Assembly: GCF_023705585.1 (NCBI RefSeq)
Contig: NZ_BOQE01000001.1
Coordinates: forward strand, 2,450,710-2,514,709
DNA: 64,000 bases
Direction: 5' to 3'
Origin: Collibacillus ludicampi
GTDB lineage: Bacteria > Bacillota > Bacilli > Tumebacillales > BOQE01
Part shown: positions 24,169 through 33,078 of the stretch, piece after piece
Layout: the number at the start of each line of letters is the position of its first letter
Numbering within the stretch: position 1 is the stretch's first letter
Notes under the pieces: model-generated
What the model was told of the DNA's origin: nothing
Databases searched by the model: none
What the model saw: the letters and a program-made list of their open reading frames with translations, nothing else
Translations under genes and position numbers: made by a program

Positions 24169-24241
24169 TTTCCCGTCAGAACTTTATGCCTACTTGGAAA
24201 CACTCATGTTTTCAGTTTAGGACAGCAAAGTAAAAAACCTT

Positions 24242-24270
24242 TTGACAATTGATTTAATCCACGTTATTAT
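24242..24270 (+). promoter_or_regulatory. Sigma-A-type promoter of the ABC importer/dioxygenase operon
   Basis: TTGACA (24242-24247), 17-bp spacer, TATTAT (24265-24270). A transcript would start near 24277, leaving a leader of about 197 nt. Confidence 0.7.
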
Positions 24271-24322
24271 ATATATCAGGGTTAACAAATCGGAATATAT
24301 ATATTAAACCGACCGGACAACT

Positions 24323-24426
24323 GGAGGTCTTTACTTACGCAATAGTGAAGCAAAAAATTCGACGGTATTAATGATCGTCGAAGTTTGCCAACTCATAGTT
24401 GCGAGTAAAGATCTCTTTTTTATTTT
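24323..24426 (+). promoter_or_regulatory. Structured leader with intrinsic terminator (attenuator candidate)
   Basis: A 12-bp base stem (GAGGTCTTTACT near 24324, AGTAAAGATCTC near 24403-24414) encloses GCAAA/TTTGC, the perfect hairpin TTCGACG/CGTCGAA and CAACT-CAT-AGTTG. It is followed by TTTTTTATTTT. The terminator lies between promoter and first gene, so expression must depend on antitermination or read-through. It matches no riboswitch class I know (not S-box, T-box, ykkC or preQ1 by eye). Confidence 0.55.
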
Positions 24427-24473
24427 GTAAATTATGATTTTGAATGTAAATATTCAATACAAGTGAAGGGGGA

Positions 24474-25283
24474 ATGAATACATTGTTTAGGAAAAAGGTG
24501 TTTCTGATTCTTGAACAAATTACTGCCAGAGGAGTTTCCGTTATTACTGTAGTTTTTCTTTTATTTCTATGGACATTGATTACCAATTTGAAATGGATTG
24601 ACCCACTTTTCTTGCCTACTCCCCAATCAGTCTGGGCTGCATTTTTAGAACTTTTACATGAAGGATATAAAGGTTCTCCCTTAGGTACGCATATCATAAC
24701 CAGTCTTTATCGGTTATTTCTGTCATTATTTTATGCTTGTGTCACTGCCATCCCGCTTGGAATTCTTTGTGGGTATTCAAAATATATACGTGCAATTTTT
24801 GATCCCATTATTGAATTTTATAGACCTCTTCCTCCATTGGCATATTACGCATTACTTGTTTTGTGGTTTGGGATCGATGATAAATCAAAAGTTGCCCTTT
24901 TATTTCTTAGTGCTTTTCCACCACTTTTTATTGCAACTGTATATAGTGTGCAGAGAACTCCGCTTGACCGAATCCATGCAGCCTTATCATTAGGAGCATC
25001 AAAGTGGAAGGTTTTGAGCCATGTCATATTTCCCGGATGTCTTCCGGATATAATCACGGGGCTTCGTACTGCGATTGGAGTAACCTATTCAACGTTGGTT
25101 GCTGCTGAAATGGTGGCTGCAACTTCAGGTATAGGGTGGATGGTGTTAGACGCTAGTAAATTTCTACGAAGCGATATTATTTTTGTGGGAATCATTTTAA
25201 TGGGATTCATAGCAATGCTTATGGATGGCCTCATCAGATGGATCCAACGTTATAAGTTTCCATGGGTTGGGATCCAGGATTGA
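24474..25283 (+). CDS. ABC transporter permease, SsuC/TauC-like
   Basis: 269 residues with about six TM spans and the BPD_transp_1 EAA loop (AALSLGASKWKVLSHVIFPG). The N-terminal cytosolic part and PTPQSVWAAFLELL are typical of nitrate/sulfonate/taurine importers. The ATG at 24474 has AAGGGGG almost touching it; TTG at 24483 is better spaced. First gene of a four-gene operon with binding protein, ATPase and dioxygenase. Confidence 0.88.
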   Translation: MNTLFRKKVFLILEQITARGVSVITVVFLLFLWTLITNLKWIDPLFLPTPQSVWAAFLELLHEGYKGSPLGTHIITSLYRLFLSLFYACVTAIPLGILCGYSKYIRAIFDPIIEFYRPLPPLAYYALLVLWFGIDDKSKVALLFLSAFPPLFIATVYSVQRTPLDRIHAALSLGASKWKVLSHVIFPGCLPDIITGLRTAIGVTYSTLVAAEMVAATSGIGWMVLDASKFLRSDIIFVGIILMGFIAMLMDGLIRWIQRYKFPWVGIQD

Positions 25284-25307
25284 CTTTAATCAATGGGGGT
25301 AAGTCAA

Positions 25308-26360
25308 ATGCATACTTGGAGAAAGTTCAGATTATTTTTCATTACTTTACTTGCTTTTATTTTTACTTTTACTACAGCATGTTCGAATCAGAAAACGACA
25401 TCTGACAGTAGCGCACGCTCTTCTTCAACGGATGCTATCCCGAAAGAAATTCGCATAGGTTATCAAGTATCACCAAGTGGGGAGCTTTTGGCTAAGGCAC
25501 TAGGTCTCTTGGAAAAGAAATACCCGAATGTAAAAGTGAATTGGATTAAATTTGATTCAGGACGAGATGTAAATACCGCTATGGCGAGCGGCAGCATTGA
25601 TTTTGGCAATGTCGGAACCCCTCCTGCCGCGATAGGAATCGCTAAAGGATTACCTTATCAGGTCTATTATGTACATGACATCATAGGTGAAAGCGAGGCA
25701 TTAGTTGTTAAAAATAGTTCGGGAATTAAATCATTAGCAGATCTTAAGGGGAAGAAGATAGCAACAACGTTTAGCTCAACATCGCATTATAGTTTATTAG
25801 GCGCCCTAAAAACTGTAGGGATTGACCCCGACAAAGGGGATATAAAACTTCTTGATATGCAAGCACCAGATATCTTTGCTGCCTGGAAAAGAAATGATAT
25901 CGACGGAGCATATATCTGGCAACCAACACAAGAGAAACTCGTAAATGATGGGGGACATGTCATAACCTCTTCTAAAGAATTGGCAGAAAAAGGGGTGGTT
26001 ACAGCAGATTTAGGAATTGTTCATAAAGATTTTGTTAAAAAATATCCGGAATTCGTAAAGGAATATATTTCCGTTTTAAATGAAGCTGTTCATTATTATT
26101 ACAATAACCCTGAACAGTCCGCTCAACTACTCTCCAAGGAGTTAGAGCTCTCTCCGGAGGATAGCTTAAAAACAATGAAACAAATCATATGGTTAGATGA
26201 ATCGCAGCAGAAAAAATATTTATTACAGTCGGATAATAATGACGAATTGGGAAAAATTTTAAAGGATACAGGCGATTTTATGGTAAAACAAAAGGCAATA
26301 CCATCAGCCCCGGATTTAGCTGTGTATCAAAATGCTTTACTGAGTAATGTCTATCATTGA
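25308..26360 (+). CDS. ABC transporter substrate-binding lipoprotein, sulfonate/taurine type
   Basis: 350 residues from the ATG at 25308 (GGGGGT upstream). Lipoprotein signal with lipobox TTAC, then a SsuA/TauA-type fold: IRIGYQVSPSGELLAKALGL, GSIDFGNVGTPPAAIGIAKG, and LADLKGKKIATTFSSTSHYS. It captures the substrate outside and delivers it to the permease. The likely ligand is an aliphatic sulfonate or taurine, because a TauD-type enzyme is in the operon. Confidence 0.9.
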   Translation: MHTWRKFRLFFITLLAFIFTFTTACSNQKTTSDSSARSSSTDAIPKEIRIGYQVSPSGELLAKALGLLEKKYPNVKVNWIKFDSGRDVNTAMASGSIDFGNVGTPPAAIGIAKGLPYQVYYVHDIIGESEALVVKNSSGIKSLADLKGKKIATTFSSTSHYSLLGALKTVGIDPDKGDIKLLDMQAPDIFAAWKRNDIDGAYIWQPTQEKLVNDGGHVITSSKELAEKGVVTADLGIVHKDFVKKYPEFVKEYISVLNEAVHYYYNNPEQSAQLLSKELELSPEDSLKTMKQIIWLDESQQKKYLLQSDNNDELGKILKDTGDFMVKQKAIPSAPDLAVYQNALLSNVYH

Positions 26361-26385
26361 TCAGTAAAAATAGGTGGTGGTATTC

Positions 26386-27225
26386 ATGTTGTCATCTGTA
26401 ACTTCGCATACTGCGTCTGCAATCAGTTGCCCGGTTATTGAAGTGAGAAATCTAAATTTATATTACAAGAGTAAAAATAAACAAGTACATGCTTTAGATT
26501 CAATCAATCTCCAATTAAATCAGAATGATTTTTTATGCGTGTTGGGATCGTCAGGATGTGGCAAATCATCACTCTTACATGTACTGGCTGGGTTTCGCAA
26601 ACCTACTACCGGTGAGGTGCTCATTGATGGAAAGAAGCATTTGAGACCGAATTCCGAAGTGGGAGTGGTATTTCAACATCACAACCTTTTTCCGTGGCTT
26701 TCAATCGAACAAAATGTTGCGTTCGGATTGAAAATGAAAGCCATTCCAAGAGTGGAACGAAAGAAGCTTGTTTCATACTATCTTAAATTGGTTGGTTTGG
26801 AATCATCATCAAAGATGTGGCCACATCAGCTTTCTGAAGGTATGAAACAAAGAGCATCCATTGCTCGAACACTTGCTACTGATCCCAAGGTAATTTTAAT
26901 GGATGAGCCTTTTAGTGCTCTTGATGCATTAACACGAAGATCGATGCAGAACCATCTGCGTGAGATCTGGAAAAAAACAAGAAAATCTGTTTTTTTTATA
27001 ACTCATGATGTCGAAGAAGCGTTGTTATTAGGAACACGAATTGTAGTCATGCATCCCAATCCCGGGAAAATAGTGCTCGATATATCAAATCCACTAACAC
27101 AACAGGATAAATCTGTTCATGAAATGGAAAAGTCAAAGGAATTTAATCATTTACGGGATTATTTACTTTCCGTAATTAGTAAAGGAAGTAATGAAACAGT
27201 GGCCTTCACGAAATTTGACTCATAA
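26386..27225 (+). CDS. ABC transporter ATP-binding protein, SsuB/TauB-like
   Basis: 279 residues from the ATG at 26386 (AGGTGGTG upstream). Walker A GSSGCGKSS, Q-loop VFQHHNLFPWLS, signature LSEGMKQRASIARTLA (LSEGM instead of LSGGQ, as in this subfamily), Walker B VILMDEPFSALD, H-loop FITHDVEEALLLG. Energises import by the two preceding products. Confidence 0.92.
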   Translation: MLSSVTSHTASAISCPVIEVRNLNLYYKSKNKQVHALDSINLQLNQNDFLCVLGSSGCGKSSLLHVLAGFRKPTTGEVLIDGKKHLRPNSEVGVVFQHHNLFPWLSIEQNVAFGLKMKAIPRVERKKLVSYYLKLVGLESSSKMWPHQLSEGMKQRASIARTLATDPKVILMDEPFSALDALTRRSMQNHLREIWKKTRKSVFFITHDVEEALLLGTRIVVMHPNPGKIVLDISNPLTQQDKSVHEMEKSKEFNHLRDYLLSVISKGSNETVAFTKFDS

Positions 27226-27255
27226 AAGTATTCAAACTTGAAAGGAGAATGCCAG

Positions 27256-28185
27256 ATGTCTAAATATACGATTGATCCAACTCGTCCTTTGAATATTCCT
27301 TATCGAAATCGTTATACGGGTACTCGTATCCTACGTCGTTTTCCAGAAGGTGTGGAGGAGAAACCTTACACATTGTTTCAAGTCAAGCCGTTGGGACCGC
27401 TCATTGGTGCTGAGATTGTCGGTGTCGATTTGCGAGATTCTATCACTTCCGAAGTAAAGGAAGAATTGAACCGAGCTCTGTTAGAGTGGAAGGTCATTTT
27501 TTTTCGCGACCAAAAAATTTCAAGTGAACAACTAGTAGCGTTTGCTCGGCTTTGGGGAGAGTTAGAGAAGCATCCTTTCCTTCCGGAGGGGAATTCTCCA
27601 GAAATTGTTCGTTTCGCCAAAGATAAAAATTCTAAGGGATTTGAGAACATTTGGCATAACGATGTAACATTTCGTTTAACACCTGCTCGTGCTGCTATCT
27701 TACGGGTTATTGAAGTTCCTGAACTCGGCGGAGATACGTTATGGGCTGATACCGCGGCAGCGTACGATAATTTGCCTGAGGAGATAAAAGAACGCATCGA
27801 TGGTCTTACTGCCATTCATGACTTTACCCATGTATTTGGTCATTCATTGACACCAGATGAGTTGGCATTCTGGCAAGCTGAATTTCCAATTGCGGAGCAT
27901 CCTGTTGTCATTAAACATCCTGTTACTGGAAGAAAAACTTTATTTGTAAACCCTGACTTCACGGCCCGAATTGTTGGTCTTGATTTGGAGGAAAGTGAGA
28001 ATCTTCTCCAGTATCTTTTTCAACAAGTTCACATACCTGAGTATCAAGTTCGCTTTAAATGGGAAGCAAATTCCATTGCTTTCTGGGACAATTTCGCGAC
28101 TCAACATTACGCGGTTGCTGATTACTACCCAAATCGCAGATTGGGTGAGCGCGTTGCGATTGTTGGTGAACGTCCCTCTAATTAG
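27256..28185 (+). CDS. TauD/TfdA-family Fe(II)/2-oxoglutarate dioxygenase
   Basis: 309 residues from the ATG at 27256 behind AAAGGAGA. Iron ligands HND (His134, Asp136) and the distal His284 in DNFATQHYAV; the 2-oxoglutarate Arg lies in PNRRLGERVAI. Other TauD signatures: GAEIVGVDLRD, FFRDQKIS, LGGDTLWADTAAAYD. It probably hydroxylates the imported sulfonate so that sulfite is released. The exact substrate (taurine or another compound) is not fixed by sequence. A strong terminator follows. Confidence 0.92.
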   Translation: MSKYTIDPTRPLNIPYRNRYTGTRILRRFPEGVEEKPYTLFQVKPLGPLIGAEIVGVDLRDSITSEVKEELNRALLEWKVIFFRDQKISSEQLVAFARLWGELEKHPFLPEGNSPEIVRFAKDKNSKGFENIWHNDVTFRLTPARAAILRVIEVPELGGDTLWADTAAAYDNLPEEIKERIDGLTAIHDFTHVFGHSLTPDELAFWQAEFPIAEHPVVIKHPVTGRKTLFVNPDFTARIVGLDLEESENLLQYLFQQVHIPEYQVRFKWEANSIAFWDNFATQHYAVADYYPNRRLGERVAIVGERPSN

Positions 28186-28265
28186 GAGATAGGAATTATT
28201 TTAGAAGATTTACTACATTGAACTTGATCATGTAAGGTTTTTATAAAATAACGATTCGATAATGG

Positions 28266-28288
28266 GAGCAGCAGTGCTGCTCTTTTTA
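28266..28288 (+). terminator. Terminator of the importer/dioxygenase operon
   Basis: GAGCAGCA (28266-28273), G, TGCTGCTC (28275-28282), then TTTTT. Confidence 0.85.
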
Positions 28289-28351
28289 TATGTGTGTAAG
28301 CCGACATTATAATCCCCAATATAGCCAGAATAAAATTACCCATCTGTCATC

Positions 28352-28633
28352 CTATCCGAACTTGTTTATGTCCAACACTCGGTTTAAAAGACTGACCGAT
28401 TGAATTAACGCTTGTTTCCCCCGGCGGCTCAAGCGTTTGATCGCGTACTCGCGCCTCATGGCAGTCGACTTGTCAGGACATGTCTCAATGTAACGAAGCC
28501 GAACTGGGCGTCGACCGCGGGTGTATTTCGCTCCTTCCCCTTTGTTATGCTCATCCAGTCGCTTTACAATGTCAACCGCATAGCCGGTATACAGCGTTCC
28601 ATCCCGGCATTCAATTATATACACGTAAGGCAT
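28352..28633 (-). CDS. GIY-YIG domain protein, YhbQ/UPF0213-like
   Basis: 93 residues from the ATG at 28633 (GGGAGAG upstream). Complete GIY-YIG core: YVYIIECRDGTLYTGYAVDI, VKRLDEHNKGEGAKYTRGRR (catalytic Arg region) and RREYAIKRLSRRGKQALI. Matches the small single-domain bacterial GIY-YIG proteins, some of which cleave damaged or structured DNA. Stand-alone gene. Confidence 0.93.
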   Translation of the reverse strand: MPYVYIIECRDGTLYTGYAVDIVKRLDEHNKGEGAKYTRGRRPVRLRYIETCPDKSTAMRREYAIKRLSRRGKQALIQSVSLLNRVLDINKFG

Positions 28634-28960
28634 GATACTCTCCCGTATCGGTTTTTGATAGAAATATAACACGAATAGATCCTTAATGCCAAATGAAAGA
28701 AGAATAGATACATGAGAACGTTAACAACGAAATCCAGTCATAATGAATTCGTCCACAAACCTCCTGCAAATTGAATACTTGTTTACAGGTGATTTTTCCA
28801 AGAAAATTAAGCGGTTTAAGAGAAAAAGACTTTAAATTCAACTAATGGAATGATAACTTGTATATTGAAGATCATTGTATTTTCTTAAATCAATTAAATG
28901 GAATGAATGTTGATATGATAGATCGTGTGAAATGGTATTGGGAAAGGATTCGATCGTGTC

Positions 28961-29803
28961 ATGTGGTTGTTGGCTGCACTGAGTACCACCTTTTGTTTCG
29001 GAGTTAATAATACGTTGTTTAAATGGGGCACTACACGAAAACTCTCCAAGGAATGGATTCAATTTTTCTTTTATCTTGTGGCCTTTCTACTTGTTTTGTT
29101 GTACGGCGTTTTCCGTCATGCCCTTCATCCGAACTACTTGGCCCTTCTGATGGGGGGATTGACCGGAATACTCAACGCCAACGGAAATCTGCAAATGACG
29201 AAGGCTTTCGAGAAGGGACCGGCAAGTATTACCTCAACATTGATCGCGATGAATTCTGTGGTCGTAGTCTTGGCGACAGCGCTGTTTTTCCCCGAATCCA
29301 TACCTATGATTCATTGGTTGGGTATTGTCATTATGATTGTTTCGGCAATTGTCGTTCAGTATCAGCCGGGCAATAAAACCCGGTTCGAGTATAAACCCTG
29401 GTTGCTGCGTTGTACATTTTCTCTCGTATCCATTGGTTCCGTTGGTGTTTTGCTTAAAGTTGCCGCTTATAAGCAAATCAACTTTATCGACATGCTATTT
29501 TTTATGTATGGCGGGGGTTTAATGTTTTTAAGTGTTCTTGTCCGAGGAGAAATTATGCGACTCACCGCACATAAGACAGAGATTAAAGTCGCAACCATTG
29601 TGGGATTTTTGAGTACTATCGGCTTTGGCTGCTATCTTTTCGCTTTGAAAACCGGACCTGCCAGTATCGTTTTCCCGATCATCAGTTTGAATTGCCTAGT
29701 TGTTATGATATCCGGACTCTTTTTATTCAAGGAACGTTTAAGAACCTATCAATTAATCGGAATGGCAACTGCGCTGTTGGGACTCGTTTTAACAAAAATA
29801 TAA
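28961..29803 (+). CDS. EamA-family drug/metabolite transporter
   Basis: 280 residues, ten hydrophobic segments in two EamA repeats. The first repeat runs WLLAALSTTFCFGVNNTLFK...; the second ends GLFLFKERLRTYQLIGMATA, the usual family ending. Substrate unknown. AAAGGA lies 12 nt before the ATG. A terminator follows directly. Confidence 0.88.
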   Translation: MWLLAALSTTFCFGVNNTLFKWGTTRKLSKEWIQFFFYLVAFLLVLLYGVFRHALHPNYLALLMGGLTGILNANGNLQMTKAFEKGPASITSTLIAMNSVVVVLATALFFPESIPMIHWLGIVIMIVSAIVVQYQPGNKTRFEYKPWLLRCTFSLVSIGSVGVLLKVAAYKQINFIDMLFFMYGGGLMFLSVLVRGEIMRLTAHKTEIKVATIVGFLSTIGFGCYLFALKTGPASIVFPIISLNCLVVMISGLFLFKERLRTYQLIGMATALLGLVLTKI

Positions 29804-29809
29804 AAGGGG

Positions 29810-29831
29810 GGCACTTTTTGAGTGCCTTTTT
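29810..29831 (+). terminator. Intrinsic terminator of the EamA gene
   Basis: GGCACT (29810-29815), TTTTG loop, AGTGCC (29821-29826), then TTTTT. Confidence 0.85.
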
Positions 29832-29878
29832 GTTTTGCTTCTCTTAAAATATTCATATAAAGAGAAGGGGGAAACACC

Positions 29879-30322
29879 TTGCAACGCATTCTAAGAGGCC
29901 ATCATATACTATGTGTTCACGGTTTTCAAGGAATGGGATACAGTCCGGAATTTGTAAAAAACATGACGGAAATTGTAGAAGAGATCCGCAATAACCAAAT
30001 GAACTTTCCAATCCAGGTAATCAGTGGTCTGGATGATGTATGTGACAAGTGCCCGAATAAAGGTGACGGCTTTTGTAAAGCCTTCGATGATCATGTAAAA
30101 GAACTGGATCAAAGAATTATGGAACATATTGGACTTACACACGGTGATCTCTTTGATAAAGCGAAGCTGTTACGATTAACAGCAGAAAAAGTAGAACCCG
30201 ATGATCTTGACGTACTATGTGCGGGTTGCTCTTGGTTAAGCTATGGTGTTTGTAAAGAAGGAATTAAGAAATTAAAGAAAGAGTATAAAGAGAAGGCATC
30301 ACAAGAAGAAGAACAATCTTAA
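29879..30322 (+). CDS. DUF1284 family protein, cysteine-rich
   Basis: 147 residues, TTG start behind AAGGGGG. Family start RGHHILCVHGFQGMGYSPEF. Cys clusters (DVCDKCPNKGDGFCK and LCAGCSWLSYGVC) suggest an iron-sulfur or zinc site. DUF1284 proteins have no settled role. Charged C-terminal tail (EYKEKASQEEEQS). Confidence 0.85.
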   Translation: MQRILRGHHILCVHGFQGMGYSPEFVKNMTEIVEEIRNNQMNFPIQVISGLDDVCDKCPNKGDGFCKAFDDHVKELDQRIMEHIGLTHGDLFDKAKLLRLTAEKVEPDDLDVLCAGCSWLSYGVCKEGIKKLKKEYKEKASQEEEQS

Positions 30323-30327
30323 AAAAT

Positions 30328-30486
30328 ATGGCAGTTCGAAAAGAAGAACTTCAGAACCTAATTGACCAAATGAACGAAGCTGACCGAAAAACCGTACGAG
30401 ACTTTATGTTGTATTTGATTGACCGTTCTGAGAAGAAGCCCGACTGCTTTCTGATTTACTTTCATATCAAATCAAACATTCATTAA
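30328..30486 (+). CDS. Small helical protein (52 aa), possibly truncated
   Basis: ATG 6 nt after the DUF1284 stop, no clear ribosome site. The first 36 residues (KEELQNLIDQMNEADRKTVR, DFMLYLIDRSEKK) form the helix pair seen at the start of small antitoxin-like proteins of Bacilli; the rest looks random, so the gene may be cut by a frameshift. Weakly supported. Confidence 0.4.
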   Translation: MAVRKEELQNLIDQMNEADRKTVRDFMLYLIDRSEKKPDCFLIYFHIKSNIH

Positions 30487-30606
30487 CTGGGATTCATACT
30501 GGAGGAGCGAGCTTTTTGACTGCTCCTCATTACTTATATGTATTTATCATATGAGTCCCCATAGATAAACAGTAATGTACCCCTATTTTTTTCGAGATGG
30601 TCTCTT

Positions 30607-31773
30607 TCAATCATTATTCAATTTTTCTTTCTCTTGCTCTCCCTTGCATGAAACGATCACCAATTGTCCCAGTAAGGTTACTAATACAAGACAGCCGGCA
30701 GCATACGGAAGTTGGGAAGGCGCCAATCCAGCTAGCATAACAGTCCCCCCAAGAGCGGAACCTATCGCACTACCTAAATAATTAGCGGAACTGTTTAAAG
30801 CAACTGCAACTGCTCCATGATTCGGTTGTAAGCGAAGTAATTCATGTTGTTGTGGGGCTTGCGAGGCCCAACCCATCGCCCCCCATATAACGAAAGGCAG
30901 GAATGCTAGCATAGGAAATTTAAGTCCCAATGGTAGGCTGAACATGGCAAAAGCCATTATCGCTAGAATACCGGCCATGAGCAAGTCGGGTCGTCCCGTC
31001 CGATCAATCAGAGTGCCAATGGAAAAGCTCCCGACTACGCCACCAATACCCCATGCCCACAGATAGGGTGTGATGATATTGATGTCTTGCAGGTTATGCA
31101 AGATTGTTGCGATATACGTATAGAGACCCAAGCTTGCGATGCTGGTCATAAAAGTGATACCAACGGTTGCTGAAACCCTTCCATTGGTCATCATTGCAAC
31201 CCGTTGACGCAGTGATGGTGGCGCCGAAGCTGGAAAGTTTGGAAACCAGAGAACGATCCCAATCATGGCGATTAAACCCAGTGCAGTGATCAACCAGAGA
31301 GTCCCGTGCCAACCTAGATGTTCAGCAATGATCAATCCAAGTGGAACCCCTATTACCGTACCCATGCTCATGCCGCCTAGCGTAATACCAAGGGCACGGC
31401 CGCGTTTCTGTTTGGAAACGAGGGATGCAGCAGCTGCAGCGGCCAACGGTGAATAAAGCCCAGCTCCGATGCCTGCAACTGCACGAGCCATAAGCAGCAA
31501 GGAGTAACTCGAGGCTAGTGCACTAGCCCCATTTCCTACTGAGAAAACAGCGAGTGCCAGTACTAAAATCCTGCGCACTGGTTTTCCAGCTAACAATGTT
31601 GCAAAAACTGGAGCTGCCAGTGCATAACAAAGGGTGAAGACGCTAACCGCTTGTCCCGTTTGGGAAGCGCTTATTTTGAACATTGCCCCGATATCAGGCA
31701 ATAAACCGGCCACCACATAGGCATCGAACCCAAGAGCGAACATGCCTATAGTGAGGAGAAGAACTTTTCGCAT
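30607..31773 (-). CDS. MFS efflux transporter (DHA1/AraJ-like)
   Basis: 388 residues with 12 TM segments. MFS motif A is degenerate (AGKPVRRILVL); motif C-like MSMGTVIGVPLGLIIAEHLG and motif D-like LLPDIGAMFKISASQTGQAV are seen. Typical of drug or sugar efflux proteins. GGGGG precedes the ATG. It is divergent from a LysR-type gene, the usual arrangement for a regulator controlling the pump. Confidence 0.9.
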   Translation of the reverse strand: MRKVLLLTIGMFALGFDAYVVAGLLPDIGAMFKISASQTGQAVSVFTLCYALAAPVFATLLAGKPVRRILVLALAVFSVGNGASALASSYSLLLMARAVAGIGAGLYSPLAAAAAASLVSKQKRGRALGITLGGMSMGTVIGVPLGLIIAEHLGWHGTLWLITALGLIAMIGIVLWFPNFPASAPPSLRQRVAMMTNGRVSATVGITFMTSIASLGLYTYIATILHNLQDINIITPYLWAWGIGGVVGSFSIGTLIDRTGRPDLLMAGILAIMAFAMFSLPLGLKFPMLAFLPFVIWGAMGWASQAPQQHELLRLQPNHGAVAVALNSSANYLGSAIGSALGGTVMLAGLAPSQLPYAAGCLVLVTLLGQLVIVSCKGEQEKEKLNND

Positions 31774-32000
31774 GGTAACCCCCTTATTTTTGTATAATAT
31801 GTGGTTTTGATGAATGCACAGCTAAGGTGTTCTCAACGATTTCGATGTTCGAGAATTCACGATTGATCCAACCCATCAATCGATTTGTTATAATTAAATG
31901 AGCTTCAACATTTGAAAGATTACCAGAATGTTAAGACAAACGGAACTATCGTTATGTTAGAAGGGTATAACAATTGATTATACCGATTGGAGTGAAACAG

Positions 32001-32877
32001 ATGAATGTAGAGTGGTTGCAGTTTTGTTGAAGCCGCTCAGCAAAAAAGCTTGTCTAAAGCCGCTAAAGCACGCAATCTTTCCCAACCAGCATTAAGCAAA
32101 CATATACGTAATCTGGAACATGATCTTGATATTGTATTGTTTTATAGAACGTCTACCGGTATTGAACTGACGGAGGCTGGCGAACGTTTTTACAATCGAA
32201 TTGTGCCTATCCTCGCTGAACTTAGCGCGATTCGCCAAGAGTTAAGACAATTTCGCCGAACTACTCCAATAGCTATAGGGAGTCTGCCTAGTCTGGCAAC
32301 TTATTATTTACCTCAGAGGATCAAAGGACTTCGGCTATTAGATCGCCCCATGACATTAATGATTCAAAACACTTCGGGGGAACTCATACAATCATTGCTG
32401 GAAGGAAGACTCGATGCAGTCTTTATTGATACATTGTATATCCGGGAGTCGTTGTGGAGTTGTGAATTGTTTACGGAGTCATATTATGCGGTGTTTCCTT
32501 TACACCATCGTTTTCGTTCGCGAAAATCTGTTGAGCTTGCCGAATTGTGCGAAGAACCACTGATCGTTCATCAAGCCCCTTGCGATACAAGGAAGCATAT
32601 TATCGAACAGATGGAATCGCTGGGTCACAAGCCTAACATCATCAGTGAGGTAGCTTTTGGTGACTTTATCCTTGGAGCAGTAGCGGCTGGAATGGGGATA
32701 ACGATTATCCCTGAATTGATGGCTAAGCATATCGGTCATCTCCCGTTGTTCGCTCTCCCAATTACTAATTTTGGTAGGAATAGATCGATTTCTATAGCTA
32801 CCCGTAGTCGTAAACTTGGATCGCAATTATATGAATTTATATCAACATCGGTTGAATCTCCATCTACTCAGTCATGA
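32001..32877 (+). pseudogene. LysR-type regulator, frameshifted in codon 8
   Basis: The ATG at 32001 (GGAG upstream) begins MNVEWLQF and meets a stop after nine codons. Two added bases after codon 7 restore WLQxFVEAAQQKSLSKAAKA and the normal protein of about 292 residues: HTH (LSKAAKARNLSQPALSKHIR), then the two-lobed effector domain (GSLPSLATYYLPQRIKGLRL, and GAVAAGMGITIIPELMAKHI). The break near 32019-32027 may be real or a read error in a T run. If real, control of the divergent MFS gene is lost unless an internal start is used. Confidence 0.8.
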
Positions 32878-32943
32878 CGCAGAATTACTCGATCCTCAAG
32901 TTAAAGGAGATGATAGTCATGAATTGAACGTATCGAAAACCCG

Positions 32944-33013
32944 TTGACAAAATATGTGTATTAAGGATATAGTACACTTAAAGTGTATGAACTACTTAGT
33001 ACATACACTTTAA
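32944..33013 (+). promoter_or_regulatory. Promoter with 36-bp palindromic operator, first copy
   Basis: TTGACA (32944-32949), 18-bp spacer, TATAGT (32968-32973). Directly downstream, two 16-bp arms (32978-32993 and 32998-33013) match as reverse complements except one base, around ACTT. The same promoter and left arm recur at 35077-35140. A YtrA-type GntR repressor is encoded nearby and is the likely ligand. Confidence 0.75.
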
Positions 33014-33078
33014 ATCTGGATTGTTTTGGTTTTCATCACAAACTGCATAAGGCATGGAAAGTAAGGAGGAAACAAAAT

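Noticed and set aside
5371-24186. 11-bp match CAGAACTTTAT after both direct repeats
   Set aside because: Offsets from the stop codons differ (about 33 versus 8 nt) and flanks do not align; probably chance.
24324-24414. ykkC/guanidine-I, S-box or T-box riboswitch
   Set aside because: The conserved motifs of these classes are not visible; only the terminator-type fold is supported.
32983-33078. ATG at 32983 as the start of the YtrE-like ATPase
   Set aside because: It lies inside the operator palindrome, and the extra residues do not resemble ABC ATPases; TTG at 33079 has AAGGAGG.
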